Below are positions 15,696 to 25,344 of a DNA stretch of 64,000 nt, in pieces (the first letter of the stretch is position 1; each line of letters begins with the position of its first letter). The DNA is from SVFI01 sp045588655 (lineage in GTDB: Bacteria > Bacillota > Clostridia > Lachnospirales > Lachnospiraceae). The translations under genes were made by a program, and so were the position numbers. The notes under the pieces are model-generated. The model was given only the letters and a program-made list of their open reading frames with translations, was not told the DNA's origin and searched no databases. The stretch spans positions 1-64,000 of the forward strand of contig JAZNEP010000004.1 in assembly GCA_045588655.1 (NCBI GenBank), given 5' to 3'.

Positions 15696-17450
15696 ATGCG
15701 AGGTTATAAAACATTTCATCGCAAAAAGGTTCTTGTTATTTTTGTATGTGTATTTGTATGTATGCTTCTTATGATGGGAAGACTTGTCTATCTGATGGTG
15801 TTTGAGTCGGAGTATTATTCGGATCAGGCGCTGCAGCTTCATGAAAGGGAACGAAGTATCAAAGCGGCGCGTGGACAAATTTTGGACCGAAATGGGGAGG
15901 TACTGGCGTCGAATAGGACGGTTTGTACGATTTCTGTGATTCATTCGCAGATTGTAGATCCGGAGGCGGTAATAGAGCTTCTTGTTAAGGAGCTGGAACT
16001 GGAGGAGGATAGTATCAGAAAGAAGGTAGAAAAAGTATCCTCCATTGAAAAAATTAAGAGTAATGTGTCGAAAGAAATTGGTGACAGAATTCGAAAAGCA
16101 GACCTGGCGGGCGTAAAAGTGGATGAGGATTATAAGCGATATTATCCATATGGCACGTTGGCAAGTAAGGTGCTTGGATTTACCGGTGCGGACAATCAGG
16201 GCATTATTGGACTGGAAGTGATGTATGAGGACAAAATGAAAGGTCAGGACGGAATTATTTATACCGTGACAGATGCCAGGGGAGTCGAGCTGGATGAGGT
16301 TGGGGAGAGCAGGGCAGAACCAATTGCCGGGAATAATTTAAAAATCAGTTTAGATGTGAATATACAGGCCTATGCAACGATGCTTGCCAAACAGGCGATG
16401 AAAGCAAAGGAAGCAGAGGGCGTTTCTATTTTAAGTATGAATCCTAAGACGGGAGAAATCTATGCCTGTGTTAACGTCCCGGAATTTGATTTGAATCATC
16501 CGTACGAGTTGACCGAAGAGTTTAAAATGCTTCGCAAAGATGCGCTGACGGATAATGTGCAGGATGAGATGAATCGCATGTGGCGAAACAACTGTATGAA
16601 TGATACGTATGAGCCGGGATCTACGTTTAAAGTCATTACAGCGGCCGCTGGTTTGGAAGAAGGAGTAGTAACCGAGGAAGAATCTTTTTCTTGTCCGGGA
16701 TATTGTGTGGTGGAGGATCGGCGAATCCGTTGCCATAAATACGGTGGACACGGAAGTGAAAACTTTGTTGAGGCAACGATGAATTCCTGCAATCCGGTGT
16801 TTGTAAATATAGGGCTTAGACTTGGGCCGGAAAAATATTATGATTATTTCAAAAAATACGGTTTGCTTCAAAAGACCGGAATTGATTTGCCGGGAGAAGC
16901 AAATACTATTATGCATAAAAAAGAAGACATCGGACTTGTTGAACTGGCAACGATGTCGTTTGGTCAATCGTTTCAAGTGACACCGATACAGCTTGTAACA
17001 ACCATCAGCTCTTTGATTAATGGTGGAAACCGGGTGACTCCCCATTTTGGAATCGCAATAGAAAATCAGGAAGGAAAAACGGTAGAACGCTTGCAATATC
17101 CGGTTCAAAAGGGTATTGTATCAGAGGACGTTTCCTCACGTTTGAGAAACATACTGGAAAAGGTAGTTTCAGAAGGTGGAGGAAAGAACGGACAGGTCGA
17201 GGGATATGCAATCGGAGGAAAAACAGCAACAAGTCAGACACTTCCGCGTGGAAGCGGAAGATATATATCCTCTTTTATCGGTTTTGCGCCGGCGGATGAT
17301 CCACAGATTATAACGCTGGTTGTCATACAGGCACCAAAAGGTGTATACTATGGCGGGACCATAGCGGCTCCCGTTGTTAGAAAGCTTTACGAAAATATAC
17401 TGCCTTATCTTGAAATAGAACAGGTCAGTGGAGATACAGAAAGGGAATAA
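15696..17450 (+). CDS. Class B penicillin-binding protein, SpoVD/FtsI type
   Basis: The 584-residue protein has a membrane anchor near the N terminus (about 12-31), a dimerisation domain with RGQILDRNG, and a transpeptidase domain with Ser309-T-F-Lys312 and Ser364-C-Asn366. The third motif is Lys509-T-Ala511 where KTG is usual. It lacks PASTA repeats. In sporulating Firmicutes the second such gene in this cluster is often SpoVD, used for the spore cortex, but which of the two tandem genes serves vegetative septation cannot be decided from sequence alone. A GCGGAGG site precedes the ATG. Confidence 0.9.
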   Translation: MRGYKTFHRKKVLVIFVCVFVCMLLMMGRLVYLMVFESEYYSDQALQLHERERSIKAARGQILDRNGEVLASNRTVCTISVIHSQIVDPEAVIELLVKELELEEDSIRKKVEKVSSIEKIKSNVSKEIGDRIRKADLAGVKVDEDYKRYYPYGTLASKVLGFTGADNQGIIGLEVMYEDKMKGQDGIIYTVTDARGVELDEVGESRAEPIAGNNLKISLDVNIQAYATMLAKQAMKAKEAEGVSILSMNPKTGEIYACVNVPEFDLNHPYELTEEFKMLRKDALTDNVQDEMNRMWRNNCMNDTYEPGSTFKVITAAAGLEEGVVTEEESFSCPGYCVVEDRRIRCHKYGGHGSENFVEATMNSCNPVFVNIGLRLGPEKYYDYFKKYGLLQKTGIDLPGEANTIMHKKEDIGLVELATMSFGQSFQVTPIQLVTTISSLINGGNRVTPHFGIAIENQEGKTVERLQYPVQKGIVSEDVSSRLRNILEKVVSEGGGKNGQVEGYAIGGKTATSQTLPRGSGRYISSFIGFAPADDPQIITLVVIQAPKGVYYGGTIAAPVVRKLYENILPYLEIEQVSGDTERE

Positions 17451-17453
17451 GAT

Positions 17454-18419
17454 ATGAATTTCGATTTTACAGTAGTAATTCCTGCAATTATTGCATTTTG
17501 CATCAGTGCACTTTTAGGACCGGTTATGATACCATTTCTTAGAAGACTCAAAGTGGGACAGACGATACGTGATGAAGGACCGGAATCGCACCTTAAGAAA
17601 AACGGGACACCTACGATGGGGGGACTGATTATTTTGAGTGCAGTTCTTATTACGTCCCTTCTTTATGTAAGAACCAATCCAAAGATTATACCGGTGTTAT
17701 TTTTGACACTTGGATTTGGTTTGATTGGTTTTTTGGATGACTATATTAAAGTCGTATTGAAACGGTCAATGGGTCTGCGTGCATGGCAGAAGATGGCATT
17801 GCAGATTGTTGTAACAGCGATTTTTGCATATTATGTAGTGAAAATAGCAGGCGTGGATCTTGCAATGCGCATTCCGTTTTTTGCAGGGAAATATTTGGAT
17901 TTTGGACCGGTGTTTAATGTTATCTTTTTGTTTATTGTCGTGATTGGTACTGTCAATGGAACGAACTTTACTGACGGGTTGGACGGACTTGCAACCAGTG
18001 TTACGAGTTTGGTGGCGACATTTTTTACGGTAGTGGCGATTGGCTTTGGAAGCGGAATCGAACCGATCACCTGTGCGGTAGTAGGCGCGTTGCTTGGATT
18101 TCTTTTGTTTAACGGTTATCCGGCGAGTGTATTTATGGGAGATACCGGGTCTTTGGCACTGGGAGGATTTGTGGTAGCCTGTGCGTATATGATGCAGCTT
18201 CCGCTTTTTATATTGATTGTTGGATTTATTTATCTTGCAGAAGTTGTTTCAGTTATGATTCAGGTAAGTTATTTTAAACTTACACATGGAAAGCGATTTT
18301 TTAAGATGGCGCCGATACATCACCATTTTGAACTTTGTGGTTGGAAAGAGACAAAGGTGGTAGGTGTATTTTCGATTGTGACCGCAATTCTTTGTCTGAT
18401 TGCACTGGTAGCGATTTAA
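17454..18419 (+). CDS. mraY: Phospho-MurNAc-pentapeptide transferase
   Basis: MraY makes lipid I from UDP-MurNAc-pentapeptide and undecaprenyl phosphate. The 321-residue, roughly ten-helix membrane protein shows GTPTMGG, the FLDDYIKV loop with paired aspartates, GTNFTDGLDGL, and the APIHHHFE block near the C terminus. It begins 3 bp after the preceding stop. Confidence 0.97.
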   Translation: MNFDFTVVIPAIIAFCISALLGPVMIPFLRRLKVGQTIRDEGPESHLKKNGTPTMGGLIILSAVLITSLLYVRTNPKIIPVLFLTLGFGLIGFLDDYIKVVLKRSMGLRAWQKMALQIVVTAIFAYYVVKIAGVDLAMRIPFFAGKYLDFGPVFNVIFLFIVVIGTVNGTNFTDGLDGLATSVTSLVATFFTVVAIGFGSGIEPITCAVVGALLGFLLFNGYPASVFMGDTGSLALGGFVVACAYMMQLPLFILIVGFIYLAEVVSVMIQVSYFKLTHGKRFFKMAPIHHHFELCGWKETKVVGVFSIVTAILCLIALVAI

Positions 18420-18465
18420 GCATAGAGAGAATACGGAGAAGAATCGCATTAAAGGAGAGAAATCT

Positions 18466-19839
18466 ATGAATTTTAATAAAAAGAAAGTGCTTGTAGTTGG
18501 TTCCGGTAAGAGTGGAATTGCAGCAGTGAAGCTGTTGCTTGAAGCTGGAGCGAATCCAATATTGCAGGATGGAAATCTGAATTTGACAGAAGAAATGCTT
18601 GCAGAACGACTGGGAGATTGTTTGATACCAGAAGGGCAAAAGTTGTCCTTTGTGATAGGAGACATACCGGAGACGATATCAGGTCAGTTAGATTATGTGG
18701 TGCTTAGTCCGGGTGTTCCTACCGATTCTGATTTTGTAAATCAGTTTCGTGAAAAAGGGATTCCGATTTTAGGAGAAATTGAGCTTGCATATATATTTGA
18801 AAAAGGCGATGTATTGGCGATTACCGGAACGAACGGAAAGACAACGACGACTTCCTTGGTGGGAGAGATTATGAAAAACTACGTACGAAATGTATTTGTC
18901 GTAGGAAACATTGGAAATCCGTATACAGATGAGGTTAGACGATCGGAAGAGAATTCGGTGACAGTGGCTGAGATTTCTTCCTTTCAGTTGGAAACAATCC
19001 ATGCTTTTCAACCAAAAGTCAGTGCAATTTTAAATGTGACACCGGATCATTTGGATCGCCATCATACGATGGAAAATTACAGAAAAGCAAAGGAAGATAT
19101 TGCAAAGAATCAGACGAAGGAACAAGTGTGTGTATTAAACTATGATGATCCGTATACGCGTGAATTTGCACAGAGATGCAATGCAAAACCGGTATTCTTT
19201 TCGGCGACAAATGAGATAGCAGATGGATTTTATTATAAAAACGAGTTCATTTTCAAGGCGGAAAATGGTATAGCAAAGCAACTGATGAACATACATGAGA
19301 TGAATCTTCTTGGCATACATAATGTGGAAAATGTGATGGCAGCAATTGCGATGACGGATGCATACCATGTACCGATGGAGATTATTCTGGATACGGTTCG
19401 TAAGTTTAAAGCGGTAGAACATCGAATTGAGTATGTTGCGACAAAGAATGGTGTGGATTATTATAATGATTCCAAAGGAACGAATCCGGATGCTGCGATA
19501 AAAGGAATTCGTGCGATGATAAAACCGACGTATCTGATTGGCGGAGGTTATGATAAACAGAGTCAGTACGATGAGTGGATACAGAGTTTTGATGGAAAAG
19601 TAAAGATGCTTGTGTTGCTGGGACAGACAAGAGAGAAAATCGCGGAATGTGCGAAAAAGAATGGATTTACGCAGTATGTATTTGTGGATACCCTTGAGGA
19701 GGCGGTGAAATATTGCAGTAACCACGCTAAAGAGGGCGAAGCAGTTTTACTTTCACCTGCATGTGCAAGTTGGGGAATGTTTCCGAATTATGAAGTGAGA
19801 GGAAACCTGTTTAAAGAGATGGTTCACGCCATAGTCTAA
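18466..19839 (+). CDS. murD: UDP-N-acetylmuramoylalanine-D-glutamate ligase
   Basis: MurD adds D-glutamate to UDP-MurNAc-L-alanine in the cytoplasm. The 457 residues include an N-terminal Rossmann-like domain (VVGSGKSGIAA), the ATP-binding loop ITGTNGKTTTTSLVGEI, a DHLDRH block, and the C-terminal SKGTNPDAAIKGI and LLSPACASWGMF blocks. An AAAGGAG site precedes the ATG. Confidence 0.97.
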   Translation: MNFNKKKVLVVGSGKSGIAAVKLLLEAGANPILQDGNLNLTEEMLAERLGDCLIPEGQKLSFVIGDIPETISGQLDYVVLSPGVPTDSDFVNQFREKGIPILGEIELAYIFEKGDVLAITGTNGKTTTTSLVGEIMKNYVRNVFVVGNIGNPYTDEVRRSEENSVTVAEISSFQLETIHAFQPKVSAILNVTPDHLDRHHTMENYRKAKEDIAKNQTKEQVCVLNYDDPYTREFAQRCNAKPVFFSATNEIADGFYYKNEFIFKAENGIAKQLMNIHEMNLLGIHNVENVMAAIAMTDAYHVPMEIILDTVRKFKAVEHRIEYVATKNGVDYYNDSKGTNPDAAIKGIRAMIKPTYLIGGGYDKQSQYDEWIQSFDGKVKMLVLLGQTREKIAECAKKNGFTQYVFVDTLEEAVKYCSNHAKEGEAVLLSPACASWGMFPNYEVRGNLFKEMVHAIV

Positions 19840-19857
19840 GTAAAATGAGGTGTTTTT

Positions 19858-21018
19858 TTGCAACGAAAGGCAAGAAAGAGAAGAGTAAAAAAAGAATATT
19901 TTTATGATTATACCCTGTTGGTTATTGTCATGTTTTTGATGTGTTTTGGTCTTGTTATGCTCTATTCAACAAGTTCCTATGAAGCCAGCCTCAAGTTTGG
20001 TGATGCGGCGTATTATTTAAAAAAGCAGATTTTTGCAACCATACTTGGTATAGTGGTCATGTTTGGTGTGAATCTGGTTGACTATCACGTATGGAAGAAG
20101 GTGGCTTCGCTTGCATATGTGGTTTCGCTGGTGATGATTTTGCTGGTTTTGTCACCGGTGGGAAGAACCTTTAACGGAGCAAGGCGATGGATAGTGATTG
20201 CAGGAATTTCGTTACAGCCGGCTGAAGTGGCGAAGATTGCATTGATTATTCTTGTGGCGACTTTGATTTGTATGATGGATAAAGGAATACGGAGTCTGAA
20301 AGGAATCGGATTTATTATGCTCATCGCGGCGATTCCGACATTAATGATTCTTGGTATTACAAGTAACTTAAGTTCTGCGATTATTATTATGGGAATCGCA
20401 ATGCTCATGTGTTTTGTAGCAGATCCACATTATAAACGATACATTCTGACGGCACTGCTTGTAATTGGTGCTGCGGTGGTAATTGTTTCTTTTATTGTGC
20501 AGGCAACGGAGACACAGTCCGCGGTCGGTAACTACAGATGGGACAGAATTTTGGCTTGGCTAGATCCGGAAAAGTATGCAGATGATGAAGGATTTCAGAC
20601 GCTTCAGGCGCTTTATGCTATCGGGTCCGGTGGAATCTGGGGGAAAGGACTGGGACAGAGTATGCAGAAACTCGGTTTTCTTCCGGAGGCGCAGAATGAT
20701 ATGGTATTTTCTATTATTTGCGAAGAATTGGGCTTGTTTGGAGCATTTTGCGTAATCATATTATTTGTATTGTTGATATGGCGATTTATGTTGATTGCCA
20801 ATAATGCGCCGGATTTATTTGGTGGATTATTGGTAGTAGGAGTGATGGCTCATTTTGCCATTCAGGTAGTACTAAATATCGCCGTAGTAACAAATTCCAT
20901 TCCTAATACTGGAATTACACTTCCGTTTATCAGTTACGGAGGAACTTCCATTGTATTTTTGTTGACGGAAATAGGAATTGTATTAAATGTATCGGGGCAG
21001 ATACAACTTCGAGATTAA
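19858..21018 (+). CDS. ftsW: FtsW/SpoVE-type lipid II polymerase
   Basis: SEDS-family glycosyltransferases polymerise lipid II with a cognate class B PBP. The 386-residue protein has about ten membrane segments, the GARRWI and PAEVAKI blocks, the YQTLQA-like GFQTLQALYAIGSGGIWGKG loop, PEAQNDMVFSIICEELG, and a C-terminal ISYGGTS block. It starts at TTG 19858 behind AATGAGGTG. Either FtsW or the sporulation paralogue SpoVE fits; position between murD and divIB favours a division role. Confidence 0.93.
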   Translation: MQRKARKRRVKKEYFYDYTLLVIVMFLMCFGLVMLYSTSSYEASLKFGDAAYYLKKQIFATILGIVVMFGVNLVDYHVWKKVASLAYVVSLVMILLVLSPVGRTFNGARRWIVIAGISLQPAEVAKIALIILVATLICMMDKGIRSLKGIGFIMLIAAIPTLMILGITSNLSSAIIIMGIAMLMCFVADPHYKRYILTALLVIGAAVVIVSFIVQATETQSAVGNYRWDRILAWLDPEKYADDEGFQTLQALYAIGSGGIWGKGLGQSMQKLGFLPEAQNDMVFSIICEELGLFGAFCVIILFVLLIWRFMLIANNAPDLFGGLLVVGVMAHFAIQVVLNIAVVTNSIPNTGITLPFISYGGTSIVFLLTEIGIVLNVSGQIQLRD

Positions 21019-21091
21019 TCAGGTACAAGGTACCATATCGCCGATTTGAGCATAAAATAATATAAGTATCGAATCGGAAAGTTGGTGTCTG

Positions 21092-22345
21092 ATGGAATGC
21101 TTTCGTGTGAATGGCGGAAGACCATTAATGGGAGAGGTGACGATACAGGGATCGAAAAATGGAGCGCTCCCACTTTTGACTGCAACGGTACTTATTAAGG
21201 GAAAGACAGTATTACATAATTGTCCGAAAATCACTGATATCGATGCAATGATCGGTCTTCTTAGGACAATAGGATGTAAAATTGAAATGGATAAAAATAC
21301 GATAACCGTTGATGCGACGCATATATGTGATACGCATTGTCCGCAAAAAGAAGTGCAGGCAATGCGTTCTTCCATTATGTTGCTTGGTCCGTTGCTTGGA
21401 CGTTGCAAAAGCGTATACATGGATCGGCCGGGTGGTTGCGTGATAGGAGAACGTCCGACGGATTTGCATGAGAAAGCTCTTAGTTGTATGAATGTGCGGT
21501 TTGAGTCACAGGAACAGTACATTGTGGCTTCTACGGACAATTTGACGGGAGCACATATCTGTTTGCCGTTTCCAAGTGTGGGAGCGACCGAAAATGTGAT
21601 TATGGCAGCTACACTGGCGAACGGAGTGACGAAGCTTGAAAATGCGGCCAAAGAACCGGAAATTACGCTGCTATGTCAATTTTTGAAAAAAGCAGGTGCT
21701 AAAATAAGAGGTATAGGGACAGAGGTACTTGTGATTCAAGGGGTTAAGTCACTAAGAGAAGTACACATGACGATTATGCCGGATCGGATAGTAGCAGGGA
21801 CTTATTTGCTTGCGACAGCCGCAACCAGAGGGCAGATTGTTGTAAAAAATGCACCGACCGATCAGCTGGTGAGCCTGATTAAGCTTTTGCACCAAATGGG
21901 AGCGACGGTTTTTACGGATAATGATCTCATTTACCTGGATGCGGAGAGAGTCTGTGAGTCTATTCCGTATATCAAAACAGATGTTTATCCGGGATTTCCG
22001 ACAGACTTACAATCCATGTTGCTTCCGGTACTGGCAATGGCAGATGGAGAGAGTTTGGTGGAAGAGACGATATTTGAGGATCGATTTAAAGTGGTTCCGG
22101 AGCTAAGGAAAATGGGTGCAATTTTATCGGAGGATGGCAGAAAAATCAAAGTGACGGGCCCGGCGGTGTTGTTTGGAGGGGATGTGTATGCGCGCGAGCT
22201 TAGAGGCGGAGCTGCACTGATAATAGCGGCGCTGTGCGCTGTGGGTAATAGCAGAATCTACGGATGTGAATATATAAAGAGAGGTTACGAAGATATTGTC
22301 AGAGATCTGCGTGCACTTGGCGGGGATATCTGTTTAGAAAAGTAG
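21092..22345 (+). CDS. murA: UDP-N-acetylglucosamine 1-carboxyvinyltransferase
   Basis: MurA transfers enolpyruvate from PEP to UDP-GlcNAc, the first committed step of peptidoglycan synthesis. The 417 residues have Lys22 in GSKNG and the catalytic Cys116 in RPGGCVIGERPTDLH, so the protein should be fosfomycin sensitive. The ribosome binding site is weak. It takes the position where murG commonly sits in Bacillota dcw clusters. Confidence 0.96.
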   Translation: MECFRVNGGRPLMGEVTIQGSKNGALPLLTATVLIKGKTVLHNCPKITDIDAMIGLLRTIGCKIEMDKNTITVDATHICDTHCPQKEVQAMRSSIMLLGPLLGRCKSVYMDRPGGCVIGERPTDLHEKALSCMNVRFESQEQYIVASTDNLTGAHICLPFPSVGATENVIMAATLANGVTKLENAAKEPEITLLCQFLKKAGAKIRGIGTEVLVIQGVKSLREVHMTIMPDRIVAGTYLLATAATRGQIVVKNAPTDQLVSLIKLLHQMGATVFTDNDLIYLDAERVCESIPYIKTDVYPGFPTDLQSMLLPVLAMADGESLVEETIFEDRFKVVPELRKMGAILSEDGRKIKVTGPAVLFGGDVYARELRGGAALIIAALCAVGNSRIYGCEYIKRGYEDIVRDLRALGGDICLEK

Positions 22346-22354
22346 GAGAAAACC

Positions 22355-23089
22355 ATGTATCAGTACGATAGTTTTAATCGAAAAAAGTTTATATTATGGA
22401 CCACCATCCTTCTGCTTCTTTTGCTAGCCGGTGCATGTTGGTTGATTGTGACGCAGTTTTCGGTGACAGAGGTGACAGTCGAAGGAAATGAGCACTATAC
22501 AGAGGAACAGATTATAGAAATGATTCTTCCGGAAGGAACCTGGAATAATTCTATTTATTTATCTGTAAAGTACAGAAATAAAGCGATTAAGGATATTCCT
22601 TTTATTGAGATGATGGATGTGGAGATTGTATCCAACCATGCAATAAAGATTAATGTATACGAAAAAGCGCTTGCAGGATGTATCAACTATTTAGGAAATT
22701 ATATGTATTTTGACAGAGAAGGTATAGTGGTGGAAGCTTCCGACCAGTTAAGTGAAGGTGTTCCGCAGATAAAAGGTCTTAGCTTTGATCATGTAGTCAT
22801 GCATGAAAAAATACCGGTGGAAGATCCAAGTATTTTTGCAAGAATTCTTGAAGTAACGCAGCTCCTTGGAAAATATGAGATACAAGCTGATAAAATATTT
22901 TTTGGGTCGGGGAAAGAAGTGACGTTATATTTCGGGCAGGCCAGGGTTTTGCTTGGAAATGATGAAAATCTCGATCAGAAAATCATGCAGCTTTGCTCGA
23001 TACTTCCACACATTGAAGGTAAATCAGGAATATTAAATATGGAGAATTTTGATGAAAATACAATTAATATTCCTTTTAACATGGATTAG
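22355..23089 (+). CDS. divIB: DivIB/FtsQ-type division protein
   Basis: The 244-residue protein has a short cytoplasmic start, a membrane segment (about 11-33) and an extracytoplasmic POTRA domain beginning with FSVTEVTVEGNEHYTEEQI, followed by the beta region of FtsQ/DivIB. It joins the FtsL/PBP divisome complex. It begins 9 bp after murA. Confidence 0.9.
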   Translation: MYQYDSFNRKKFILWTTILLLLLLAGACWLIVTQFSVTEVTVEGNEHYTEEQIIEMILPEGTWNNSIYLSVKYRNKAIKDIPFIEMMDVEIVSNHAIKINVYEKALAGCINYLGNYMYFDREGIVVEASDQLSEGVPQIKGLSFDHVVMHEKIPVEDPSIFARILEVTQLLGKYEIQADKIFFGSGKEVTLYFGQARVLLGNDENLDQKIMQLCSILPHIEGKSGILNMENFDENTINIPFNMD

Positions 23090-23217
23090 CGAACAAAAGA
23101 TGCCTGTATTTACCAGAGCTAGAATGAAAAATAATTAAAAAACAGGTTGATAAATCAGCCAAAAAATTATATGATAGATTATATGGAATTTAAAGGGAAT
23201 GTGAAGGAGGAACCGTT

Positions 23218-24411
23218 TTGCTGGAGATTAAATCAAATGATGCAGATATCACAGCTCGTATCGTTGTCGTTGGTGTCGGCGGAGCAGGTAATAACGCAGT
23301 TAATAGAATGATAGATGAACAAATTAAGGGTGTAGAGTTTGTTGGTGTAAATACAGATAAGCAAGCTCTTCAACTTTGTAAAGCACCGAAGCAGTTACAG
23401 ATTGGTGAGAAGCTGACCAAGGGATTAGGTGCAGGAGCAAAGCCTGAGATTGGTGAGAAGGCAGCTGAGGAAAGTATCGAGGAGATTACGAGTACGTTAA
23501 AAGGCGCTGATATGGTATTTGTTACGTGTGGTATGGGTGGCGGAACCGGAACCGGTGCAGCACCTGTAGTGGCAAAAGTATCAAAGGATATGGGTATCCT
23601 TACGGTTGGTGTTGTTACCAAACCATTTAAGTTCGAAGCTAAAACACGTATGAACAATGCAATCGGCGGATTGGACAAGTTAAAAGATAATGTAGATACT
23701 TTGATTGTCATTCCAAACGATAAGTTATTGGAAATTGTTGATAGAAGAACAACACTTCCGGATGCACTCAAGAAAGCGGATGAAGTGCTTCAGCAATCTG
23801 TGCAGGGAGTGACAGATTTGATTAATACGGCAGCAGATATTAACCTTGACTTTGCTGACGTACAGACAGTCATGAGAGATAAAGGTATTGCGCATGTGGG
23901 TATCGGAACCGGAACCGGCGATGATAAAGCAATGGAAGCTGTGAAAGCAGCGGTATCATCTCCGCTTCTTGAAACTACGATTTCCGGTGCGACCGATATT
24001 ATTTTGAATATATCCGGAGATATTTCTTTGATTGAAGCACAGGAAGCAGCAGATTATGTGCAGGATCTTGTTGGCGAAGAAGTAAATATTATCTTCGGAG
24101 CTAAGTATGATGAAAATCTAAATGATCTTTGCATGATTACAGTGATTGCCACAGGTATTGATGAGAAAAATCCTGCACTTGGACGTGCAAGTGTGGCGAA
24201 AGTTCGTTCCACACCTGTTACTGTACAGAAACCATTAAAGGATACGGCTCAGATTCTTGGAGTGAATAATAGTGCTATGGTTGGTACAGGTGCGATTCCT
24301 TCTACCGCTGTGAAACCTGCTTTAGCAGGCATTCAGAGACCGGAGCCTGTGAAGAGTCATGTAGAAGCAACATCACTTAAAATTCCGGATTTCTTACAGA
24401 GAAATAAATAA
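23218..24411 (+). CDS. ftsZ: Cell division GTPase FtsZ
   Basis: FtsZ polymerises into the cytokinetic ring. The 397 residues show GVGGAGNNAVNRM, the tubulin signature GGGTGTGAAPV, the T7 loop region NLDFADV, and the C-terminal LKIPDFLQR tail that binds FtsA/SepF-type anchors. The start is TTG 23218 with AAGGAGG seven bases upstream. A 128-bp spacer separates it from divIB, so it may have its own promoter. A terminator follows at 24446. Confidence 0.97.
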   Translation: MLEIKSNDADITARIVVVGVGGAGNNAVNRMIDEQIKGVEFVGVNTDKQALQLCKAPKQLQIGEKLTKGLGAGAKPEIGEKAAEESIEEITSTLKGADMVFVTCGMGGGTGTGAAPVVAKVSKDMGILTVGVVTKPFKFEAKTRMNNAIGGLDKLKDNVDTLIVIPNDKLLEIVDRRTTLPDALKKADEVLQQSVQGVTDLINTAADINLDFADVQTVMRDKGIAHVGIGTGTGDDKAMEAVKAAVSSPLLETTISGATDIILNISGDISLIEAQEAADYVQDLVGEEVNIIFGAKYDENLNDLCMITVIATGIDEKNPALGRASVAKVRSTPVTVQKPLKDTAQILGVNNSAMVGTGAIPSTAVKPALAGIQRPEPVKSHVEATSLKIPDFLQRNK

Positions 24412-24445
24412 AAAGATAAAAATGTCGATAAATTTTATCATTTAG

Positions 24446-24483
24446 CGTCGTGATTTTGACAAAAAAATCACGGCGTTTTTTTT
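24446..24483 (+). terminator. Rho-independent terminator after ftsZ
   Basis: CGTCGTGATTTT pairs with AAAAATCACGGCG around GACAA, with one G-T wobble, and runs into eight T residues. It ends the division cluster. Confidence 0.88.
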
Positions 24484-24509
24484 ATACTCTTTTTTGGGAG
24501 GTGGTTATC

Positions 24510-25325
24510 CTGGAAATTTATCTTGACGTTGTGTTTCTGGAAAATTTTCTGCTGGATTACATGCTCCTTCTGCTTACCGGAAAGATGATGAAAAAAGACT
24601 CAAGACGTTTGGGAATGATAATTGGTGCCCTGCTTGGAAGTATGTATTCGGTTTTTTATTGCCTGATGCTTGCAGAAAATGCTCCAAATAGAAATGGATT
24701 TATGGTGGGGATGGAAGTTCTGAATGTGTTTGTTTTGATGTTGATGATACGCCTTTCCTATAAAAAACTCTCTATGACAGAAAACATGTGGTTAATCGTA
24801 CCCTGTTTTGGATTTGCCTTTGCGATGGAAGGAATATTAAGCTGGATAGACCGACTAATACCACAAGATAAATCATACCGATATGCGACATTGACGTTAT
24901 TAGGAAGTGTATGGTTTGGATATATGTTTATCAAAGGGGGAATTAGCGGAATATGTGAAAGATGGTTCCACAAGAAGACAAAGTATCCGGTTTGCATTCG
25001 GATTGAAGAAAAGGAAATTCGATGCCAAGGTCTTATGGACAGCGGAAATTCACTGTACGAGCCAATTACAAAAAGGCCGGTCGTCATAGTGGAGGCGGAT
25101 TTGCTCAGAGAGCATCACGTAGGGATGTCGGAAAAGGGTTTTTTTATGATTCCGTATCACGCTATAGGAACAGAAAAAGGTATGTTGAAAGGAGTGCTTG
25201 CTGATGAGTTGGATATATCGACGAAACAGGAAGAGAAAAGATGGCAGAAGGTTATGCTGGGAATCTATGAAGGAAAACTTACTCAAAGAGATGAATATCA
25301 GGTTATTTTACACCCGAGATTATAG
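24510..25325 (+). CDS. spoIIGA: Sigma-E processing peptidase SpoIIGA
   Basis: SpoIIGA is the membrane aspartic protease that removes the pro-sequence of sigma-E in the mother cell. The protein has an N-terminal membrane domain of about five helices beginning with EIYLDVVFLENFLLDY, and a C-terminal protease domain with the active-site DSGN (in LMDSGNSLYEP). Family members start right at the (M)xIYLD sequence. The only codon that fits this and the GGGAGG site at 24496-24501 is CTG 24510; GTG 24501 overlaps the Shine-Dalgarno. From CTG the product is 271 residues. The gene is followed 19 bp later by sigE. Confidence 0.88.
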   Translation: MEIYLDVVFLENFLLDYMLLLLTGKMMKKDSRRLGMIIGALLGSMYSVFYCLMLAENAPNRNGFMVGMEVLNVFVLMLMIRLSYKKLSMTENMWLIVPCFGFAFAMEGILSWIDRLIPQDKSYRYATLTLLGSVWFGYMFIKGGISGICERWFHKKTKYPVCIRIEEKEIRCQGLMDSGNSLYEPITKRPVVIVEADLLREHHVGMSEKGFFMIPYHAIGTEKGMLKGVLADELDISTKQEEKRWQKVMLGIYEGKLTQRDEYQVILHPRL

Positions 25326-25344
25326 AAAGAACGAGGAGGAAGAG

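Noticed and set aside
16431..17108. Long antisense open frame inside the second PBP gene
   Set aside because: It is the shadow of the coding strand; composition has no protein-like pattern and no ribosome site precedes it.
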